A stretch of DNA of 64,000 nucleotides. Origin: Lepraria neglecta (Eukaryota > Ascomycota > Lecanoromycetes > Lecanorales > Stereocaulaceae). Made by a program: the position numbers and the translations under genes. Location: contig CM065653.1 of assembly GCA_033220425.1 (NCBI GenBank), forward strand, positions 434,001-498,000, written 5' to 3'. The notes beneath the pieces were generated by a model. That model was not told the DNA's origin. It did not search any database and was given only the letters and a program-made list of their open reading frames with translations. Below are positions 57,561-64,000 of this stretch, piece by piece (the first letter of the stretch is position 1; each line of letters opens with the position of its first letter).

Positions 57561-59126
57561 TTAGACACTCATAGTACTTTCGTCAGCCAATATCTGTCGC
57601 GAAATCCTCATAAGATCAAGTGCCTGTGATGCTGAAATTCGATGCGATGGGATGAGCCTCATCAAACCCTGGATGACAGGGAGTAAAGGCTTTAGACTCT
57701 CTTTTGAGACCTTTTCATCGAACATTTGTTCCAATTTCGAAAGATGGCTTGCACCTGCACGAATGTAGGCTCTGCCAAATATCCTTGTTGGTCCATATCG
57801 ATAACCCTGTCGGGTACACGGACCATGCTTTCAAGAACGACATACTCTTCACAGGCGCAAAATTGGAGGCCAGGTGGATCTCGTCCCATGTCTGCTGCCA
57901 CTCGGTTGGCACTTCTCCCACGAAGTTGATCATTTGTGCAACTAGAGCATTCATATTTCCCCAGTAGTGGAATGGAAGTTCTCCCACTACGCATGAATAA
58001 ATCTATCGAGGACGAATATTAGCATCCCGACGGAGGAACAGCAGCGCAAATGTCTCACTACAATGCCGGCACGCCATAGATCGAGTCTGTAATCAAATTT
58101 GGCAGTGAAAATCGTTTCAGGCGCTCGCAAAGTGTCAGGCTGGGCAAGCATTCTCGGCTCTGTCCCTTGGAGGAACGCCTCTCCAAAGTCGATGACGCGA
58201 AGATTCTCCTCATCTTCATCCGTCCAATTGTCCCAACCTGCTGTTTTCACCAGCTGCTTAGGTAGGCTCTTTTCTAAAGGCTTGCCATCAAGCCGAGCTA
58301 GCTCCTCTGACTCTGGGCCTCCAAGGATGTCGAAAAGGTCTTCTTTGGTTGCCTGGGAGAGGTGGCTGCACGTAAAGGCAATGTTCCTGCTACTAATATC
58401 TGTTGCAAGTCAGCTGCAGAAAAGAATAGCAATATTATTGATTGCAGGACTGCAAGCATCTCGTAGCTGATCCTACCTCCATGCACGTAGCCAGCTTCGT
58501 GCATGAAAGCGATAGCTTTCAGTAGCTGCTCAGACGTTTTCAGGACTATGTCCGGCTCTAGGCTCTCTTCCGGGTCACTGTAGACACTGTAATAGTCGCT
58601 TGTAACCATATCCACTGTGGGTCCAAGTAACTCGAACACCAGACATTGATGGGTTCCATTGGGCCCCTGGTGGGAGAATTCATCGAGTAATTGAATGATA
58701 CATTTGGAGCCCAGACTGCCTTTGCAGAGCTTAGCGAGTGATCGGAGAATGCCAAGCTCGCCAGAATCCGTCGTTGCATCGGCAGTCATGATCTTAATCG
58801 AGACCCATCGCATTCCCCTTAATTTATCAGTAGGAATCTAGGTCATTTGATCTTTCAATAACATACTGCCTGTCTTCTGCGAGCCAGACCGTCGAAAAGC
58901 CACCCCAGCCTAGCTTGTGATGGATTCTGTACCTGTCGTTCTGAAAGGTATCCCCAAGGCAAACCGGATGATATCCGCCATCTCGATACTTCAGTATGCT
59001 CTCTTGAGTATAGAGTAGATTAGATTGATGGTAAATCAGCAATTCCTCCATGGTCAAATAGAGTTGTGAATAGTACAATGAAGTAAAGAGATATGAGCGA
59101 GTGTGAACTTGCCGTTGCTCTGACAT
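57561..59126 (-). CDS. SRPK-like serine/threonine protein kinase
   Basis: Five exons on the minus strand (58867-59126, 58477-58817, 58062-58399, 57824-58002, 57561-57747) join in phase to 434 residues. The kinase domain shows the Gly loop KLGWGGFSTVWLA, the VAIK-like Lys in RWVSIKI, a hinge LVFELLGPTVD, the catalytic loop HGGDISSRNI (HGD in place of HRD, as in fungal SRPK-like kinases), VIDFGEAF, LRAPE and W-based subdomain IX. The C-terminus has LPVIQGLMRLIPSHRISASQAL. There is no room for the long SRPK spacer insert; the short fungal-specific SRPK-like expansion is the better match. The start could also be at the internal Met 25 codons in (MEELLIYHQ). The last junction (57748-57823) is the least certain. 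Substrates unknown. Confidence 0.83.
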
Positions 59127-59533
59127 ACTAGGCGCCTACCCGGCCAACGGCATTTGCCGGGAAGGCAGCACCAACGGAATAGCGATCTTTCCGAGGCGCC
59201 ACGATAGCGCTAACAACTGCCACGCGCTTTCCTCGATCAACTAAAACTAGAGCATGCTTCTTGGTCATCTCAAGCTCTCTTCACAACGCGCTAGATAATG
59301 CCCACCCTCTTGGACCATCATTCCCATTGTTATCGTGTAGAATGATAAACCCTTTTCAGCGAATGACTTGGCGCGCGCTCTCATCCGCTAGGCAGAAAAA
59401 CTCTCCTTATCCATCCTCCCATCACTGCGCAAGGATCTGGGTGAAATATTTAAACTAAGAGATGTTAGACATTATTGAGCCACGCGATCTAGGCCAATGG
59501 ATGAGCTTCTCCAGTCAAAGGACGAAACCGGAG
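59127..59533. other. Spacer between kinase gene and hAT element
   Basis: Kinase promoter side. A 65-codon ORF at 59261-59458 has no motif. The last eight bases (AACCGGAG) are the left target-site copy of the hAT insertion. Confidence 0.5.
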
Positions 59534-62187
59534 TAGGAGTCCGACTCGCAAGTTGCGCGCAATATACGCTAAACCTCTTTGAGTCGCAACTTGCTCGCAG
59601 TGGTCTTGGACGCAAGATGCGTCTATTTATATATTATATTATGTAGAGTTATTACTGAGTCTATAGAAGCCTGAATTGCACTCAGACGTCATACAATAGT
59701 CCCTCTATAAGCCCTGTGATTGGCTAGATGGTCCTCTCATCTAGTGCGTCTGGGTCGCTGTCGCCATCGGCGTCCTGATCTCCGTCCAGATATGGGTCCG
59801 AGTCTGAATAAATAACATCCTCCCCATTAAACTCGCTACTCATAAGGTTGTCTTCTAATTGGATAAGCTGCTCGTCGGTAACTTGTAGACTATGAGTATA
59901 GGGTAGTTTCTTCTCTTTCGGGCCTGTGGGCCTTTGTAGGATACGCTCATTTATATAAATATAAAGAAGCCTGTCCATATTGATCTCTTTCAACTGACTC
60001 CGAGACTTATTCTGGATGAGGTTTTGTATCGACTAAGCTCTTTCCCCTGGAACTGAGTTACTAGGTACTTGTATTAGCCTCGCTGTAAGCTGTGATAGGA
60101 TAGGAGAGATAGATGCGGCGGAATCCCACAAAGTAACCGGATCATCGCGGTGTACCTATATAGAGCTCTTCTGAGGGAAGAAGCTATCTCTTTGGTCTCG
60201 GAACGCCCAGAAATTTCGTATATATTCTGTTTCTTTACCGGTGGTGTAGTGCTGAAAGAACCGTGTCATTATATCTCCGAACGCTGTTGCTGGGGTGACT
60301 CTAACTTGCTGCTTTGCAAAATTGATGGGCCGTAGAAGAGTCGCAACAACATGTAATTCTGTTACCTGCGTCAGATAGCGCTCGTCCCATAGCCTGTCGA
60401 TAATATAAGGTATCTGGACGTGTTCTATTCCGTATTGTTGTCCTATAGCTACTAGCTCGGCCTTGATTTCTATCCAATTATCGAGAACGCGGTAGAGAGG
60501 ATAATTGTCCGCCTCGGAAACATATTGGATTTGGTGTATAGGGTTAGGATACGAGAGACAGTAGCGACGTCTTGCTAAAATGGAAGGTCTCGGAGGATTG
60601 GGAGGATGTGAGTGTCTTTATTTTTCTTGCTTTTGTCGATTTGTGGGGTTGCTTGTTGAGCGTAGCACCGTAAAGCTTGTTGATTCTTCAGTACTGATTC
60701 CAGCATCCCAACTTGCGTACCCCACCGAGTGATGCAGTGTAGAATTAATGCAATCTTCTTCCTATACGCGTCCATTTAGAACTTCCTCAGCAAGTTATAT
60801 TCTTTATGCGCTGCTCGGAAAGCTCGAACCACTTGCTGTACTCGACTGAGGACGGTTTTGAACCAGGGCAGTTGTAGGATGTCCTTTAGAAATAGTTGCA
60901 TCCCGTGACTATTACATGGCGAGCAAAAGACGTGTCTAAGCTCTTTACTTGCCCTGAGCTTCTTCTATAGAGATCTCATTATAGAACACGTATTAGTTAA
61001 CAAAGAATTCATCCGAAAAAGCTGCCTATCTAGAGCAATCATTGCCCGGCGTATAACGTATACAAGCTGAGTATCCGCATCTATTATCTTAGAACCATTG
61101 ATCTCGGAGTATAGGTAGAAAGCGCCCCCATCAGTACTACATCCACGAGGGGCGTAAATAATAAAGTTAATAACGCGTTCCTTACGTATATTGTTGCTTT
61201 CGTCCGTATAGAAGTTCAACCACCAAGCCGTTTATAGTCTAATATCTACCCTTTTTTTAACGTCCCTATAGAACTTATCCAATAAATGTCCGCTGAGTAG
61301 CTTGGAACCTGGGGGGTTGGTATATAGGCTTTAAACCCTTAATATAATCCAGTACGTAGTTGTTCTTGTAGTGGGTGAAGGGTAGGTTGCACATATAGAC
61401 CGCCATTGCAGCCCTTTTCCAGTGATCGTTTTTGGTCTAAGGCATAGATTCGACGGCGTGCTCAATAGTGTCACGGCCTGATCTAGTGGTGGTAGAACGG
61501 TGGCTATCAATGAGGTGATATGGATAAAATACTAATGCTAAGGAAAGAAGGCCACATGGGCGCGCGCGAGGAATCTATATAGGCATGCGGCGGCAAGCCC
61601 CTGAGCTAGGCCCAATGAGATATGCGTATGCATGGCCAGCCCGTGACAAATAGATAGCTGGTAGCCTTGAGGCTCATCTGGAGGCTTTCCTGATCGGTAC
61701 TGCTGACACTTATTTAAGTGGCGTTATAGTATAGTTGCGTTATGATCCAGCTCTTTCTTACAAAATTTGCATATACTCCGCCTTCCACTAAATCTTGGAT
61801 TTATAACTGAATAGAAGGATCTCTCGACTACAGCGTTCTTTGGCTTGGCTGCCTGTATTTTAAAGATAGGGAATGACATTCTGGGGAGGTAGGACGTGGT
61901 TTGGATAAGGCGTTATAGATGAGTACTGAAGAATAGAATCTAGAAGAGTTATATACGGCTCAAGTAAAAAGCTGCTTAGTCAGCCAAAAGGCCTCCGCAA
62001 CCGCAATAGATTCAGGCTTCAAACACCGAAAAATGGACTCTACAGCAATAACAGCAGACTCTACTACTACTATGATTCGCCCCCAGACAGGTCTCTACAT
62101 ATGTATGCTTGGCAGGTGTTCTACTTATTAATATATTGCGCGCAGTTATGGGAATGTTGCGCAACTTGCGCAATATTCCGACCCCTA
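59534..62187 (-). mobile_element. hAT DNA transposon, RIP-damaged, with terminal repeats and 8-bp target duplication
   Basis: The ends are imperfect inverted repeats: left TAGGAGTCCGACTCGCAAGT, right (reverse complement) TAGGGGTCGGAATATTGCGC, both continuing into CAAGTTGCGC. Flanks are AACCGGAG on the left and AACTGGAG on the right, an 8-bp hAT-type duplication with one C->T difference. The minus strand carries the transposase in pieces: a BED finger near 61.78 kb (CKFCKKELDHNA..HLNKC), LNFYTDESNNIRKERVINF near 61.2 kb, and ITRWGTQVGMLESVLKNQQAL near 60.7 kb, with an acidic C-terminus near 59.75 kb. The interior is AT rich with many stops, so it is inactive. Length 2654 bp, a normal size for an autonomous hAT. 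Confidence 0.88.
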
Positions 62188-62610
62188 AACTGGAGTTTTG
62201 ACGTTGCTAGGTATCATAAAAGTACATTTATATATAGTCGTGATTCAACACTTCACAATCCCCAATTTGCTTGTAAAAAAATCCCTATATCTTCGATGGG
62301 TACCTGCTTATTTTGCTGGCCCCAGTCCTACCTAAAAAGTCTCTATTATTGCAATGCCTGTATCAGTCATCTACCACCCTAACTGTGATCAAAACTTCAG
62401 AAGGGATTACCATAATATATTTCAACAATAGACAAACAGCAATCCTCAACACACAAGTCAAAACATTCCGTTCGACCAAGCTCTCGTCCTGTTAGTCATC
62501 GATTCCATAACATGACATGCCGTGGATATTGACCTTTTTAATCCAGTAACGGTTTACACCCTACCACGAGCTTTCATGATCCCAATCCGGATCCCCACGT
62601 TACCGTTCAA
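62188..62610. other. Spacer after the hAT element
   Basis: Starts with the right target-site copy AACTGGAG. AT rich, short ORFs only, no gene. Confidence 0.5.
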
Positions 62611-62973
62611 CTATCGACTCCTGCCTTGAGAGAGCAACACCAGTGGTACGTCCTTCATTGGCGCCCGGACGGCGGCTCGATAGTACTCCCGCGGCCCGAC
62701 AGCGAGGAAGCCAATGAGGCGGCCGTCGGTCTCCTCACAAGTATCTCCGCTGCGTGTGGCTCCGGGGTTGGGAGCGTTATCGTAGTCGATTAGGGTAAGA
62801 CGTTCAGCGGCGCCGTCAACCTTCCGACTTCCGTGCTCAACACTTGATACCGCGTTTTGTGGCTCCTGTGCTTCTCCGGCACCGCACTGCACTTCCTCGG
62901 TGGATAGGAAGGGCCCGTCGCTGTCGTCTTGGCCACCCGTTGAATCGGGTCCCATCGAGGATCTGGAAGCCAT
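62611..62973 (-). CDS. Hypothetical acidic protein, low support
   Basis: An ORF of 120 codons (MASRSSMGPDSTGGQDDSDG...) with high GC and Gly/Glu/Ser-rich composition; ends VPLVLLSQGRSR. No domain recognised. The ORF immediately upstream (63003-63305) has a similar composition, and the two might be exons of one gene, but I found no intron that keeps the frame. Confidence 0.28.
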   Translation of the reverse strand: MASRSSMGPDSTGGQDDSDGPFLSTEEVQCGAGEAQEPQNAVSSVEHGSRKVDGAAERLTLIDYDNAPNPGATRSGDTCEETDGRLIGFLAVGPREYYRAAVRAPMKDVPLVLLSQGRSR

Positions 62974-63002
62974 CAACTAACGCCTATTGATGCCCATTAA
63001 TA

Positions 63003-63305
63003 TCACAGACGGTGGACACTACCTTCGACGTGCACCTGCGTGTCTCCGAAGCCCGTTGCGGGCTCACCGAACGGATCGAGACCCTCTACCGGTAGAGAGG
63101 CAGTCAGATCGATACACTCAACTATATCGTGATTGTGGAGTCTCGCGCTCAGGCCGATATTCGGTGCAACGGCCACGGAGTCATTCTGCGCGTTGCTGAC
63201 CGTGGAAGCACCGCGGTTCCGGGCTGCAGAGCGCCTCTGAACAGGCCGTACGGCAGAGGGAAGAGGCTGTTGCTGATGAAGCGAGTCCAGACTTACAGAG
63301 GCCAT
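63003..63305 (-). CDS. Hypothetical small protein, low support
   Basis: An ORF of 100 codons starting MASVSLDSLHQQQPLP, with IVECIDLTASLPVEGLDPF near the end. A TATATA sequence lies about 105 bp upstream of the start at 63408-63416. A possible donor (GAAG|GTAGTG) near its end hints at splicing toward 62973. Ser/Ala/Arg-rich, no family recognised. Confidence 0.28.
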   Translation of the reverse strand: MASVSLDSLHQQQPLPSAVRPVQRRSAARNRGASTVSNAQNDSVAVAPNIGLSARLHNHDIVECIDLTASLPVEGLDPFGEPATGFGDTQVHVEGSVHRL

Positions 63306-64000
63306 TTGAAAGGCTTTGCTGGTGCGAAATACAGTGTGACAGACGGGCTAAATATTTCGCTGGGCGACGCGAACGAAGTCTGAAGGTCTATCGAGACGGC
63401 GAAAGGCGGATTATATATACCCAAAAGTCAGGCGGGCCATCGGTTGAAGTCCTCGCGGCATATTAATTCCCATATCTTCCCCTTTACACTCCGAGGCCAC
63501 CGATTACCGATATCTCATACCCCTGGCACCGCAGGGGCAGGCCTCGGCGCAGGATTCTAGCCCACTAGATATCCAGTCATCCAATCATCCCACGCAGCAG
63601 CCTCACCGCTGCGCCCCTATCGCGTGGAACACGTCAGCTGCAGCGTCCCAGGGCCTGCAAGCTGAGAATTCCCGTGACATATCGGCTGTCCTTGTGGTCC
63701 ATTACGACACGCAGCGAATAGCCAGGTTCGCGTCTTAAGGGCTGATCGGCGCAGCCCTCAGTGGCTCCTTCCAAGCTCGCCAGCCTCTGTCTATATGTAA
63801 TCATCCCCTGCCCTCCTCTTGACCTGATGTACCTTCACGAACGTCCGTATCGCAGTATACCCTGTAAGACACTTGACAGCGCCCTCACCGCCCGGATCTT
63901 TACCCTCCCGAGTCTTCTAATATTCCGCGTTGAACTAGTTGGAACCATTAAGTTCACGAGCAACAGGCTCGCCAATGCTATTGGCGCCCTCGATGAATGT
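63306..64000. other. Right-hand end of window without recognised gene
   Basis: GC-rich, no ORF with coding character and no repeat that I can match elsewhere in the window. Confidence 0.45.

Noticed and set aside
62611-63305. Joining the two terminal small ORFs into one two-exon gene
   Set aside because: The only donor and acceptors near the junction give a frame mismatch or an early stop.

Overview
The window reads as nuclear DNA of a filamentous ascomycete (Pezizomycotina). Introns are short (about 46-80 nt, GT..AG), gene families are typical of this group (fungal NLR with kinesin-light-chain TPRs, DUF7730, HET fragment, DUF4470-MYND, Tea4/TeaC, alternative NADH dehydrogenase), and transposon remnants carry TGG->TAG and CAA/CAG->TAA/TAG type damage, the hallmark of repeat-induced point mutation (RIP). 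All gene models were spliced by eye; phases were checked arithmetically for the main ones. The species cannot be named from the sequence alone.

Layout. 1-8.8 kb: the 3' part of an NB-ARC/TPR NLR gene, a gene-poor stretch, then a decayed DUF3435 (FluG-domain, C2H2-finger) tyrosine-recombinase gene on the minus strand whose 5' end lies at about 8.79 kb. In Starship giant transposons the captain sits at the 5' edge and points inward, so this geometry would put the NLR inside the element as cargo. 9.5-13.4 kb: secreted HExxH metallopeptidase, a DUF7730 protein, and the ESCRT-III subunit Did4/Vps2. 13.9-18 kb: several decayed or unrecognised coding tracts. 18-21.9 kb: a long gene-free leader ahead of a Pcl/Clg1-type cyclin.

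21.9-40.6 kb is the conserved housekeeping core: cyclin, DUF676-type esterase, Dpb11/Rad4/TopBP1, an arrestin-related adaptor with a PPxY motif, external NADH dehydrogenase, and the polarity factor Tea4/TeaC with an SH3 domain and a PP1-docking motif. A 198-bp TA-flanked MITE lies in the dpb11 upstream region. 41.6 kb holds a HET-domain fragment, 42.3-43.1 kb a small secreted Cys-containing protein, 44.1-46.1 kb a GT90/CAP10-like glycosyltransferase.

From 46.2 kb to the end the window is accessory-like. A second copy of the DUF3435-element 5' end lies 156 bp upstream of the GT90 start. It is followed by an unrecognised coiled-coil tract, a lineage-type gene with a Cys-rich tail, a DUF4470-MYND protein and a nucleotidylyltransferase-like gene (each with one apparent single-base frame break), a pogo-like remnant, a 565-bp inverted-repeat element, an SRPK-type kinase gene, and a RIP-damaged 2.65-kb hAT transposon whose 8-bp target duplication can still be read. 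The last 2 kb hold only weak small ORFs.
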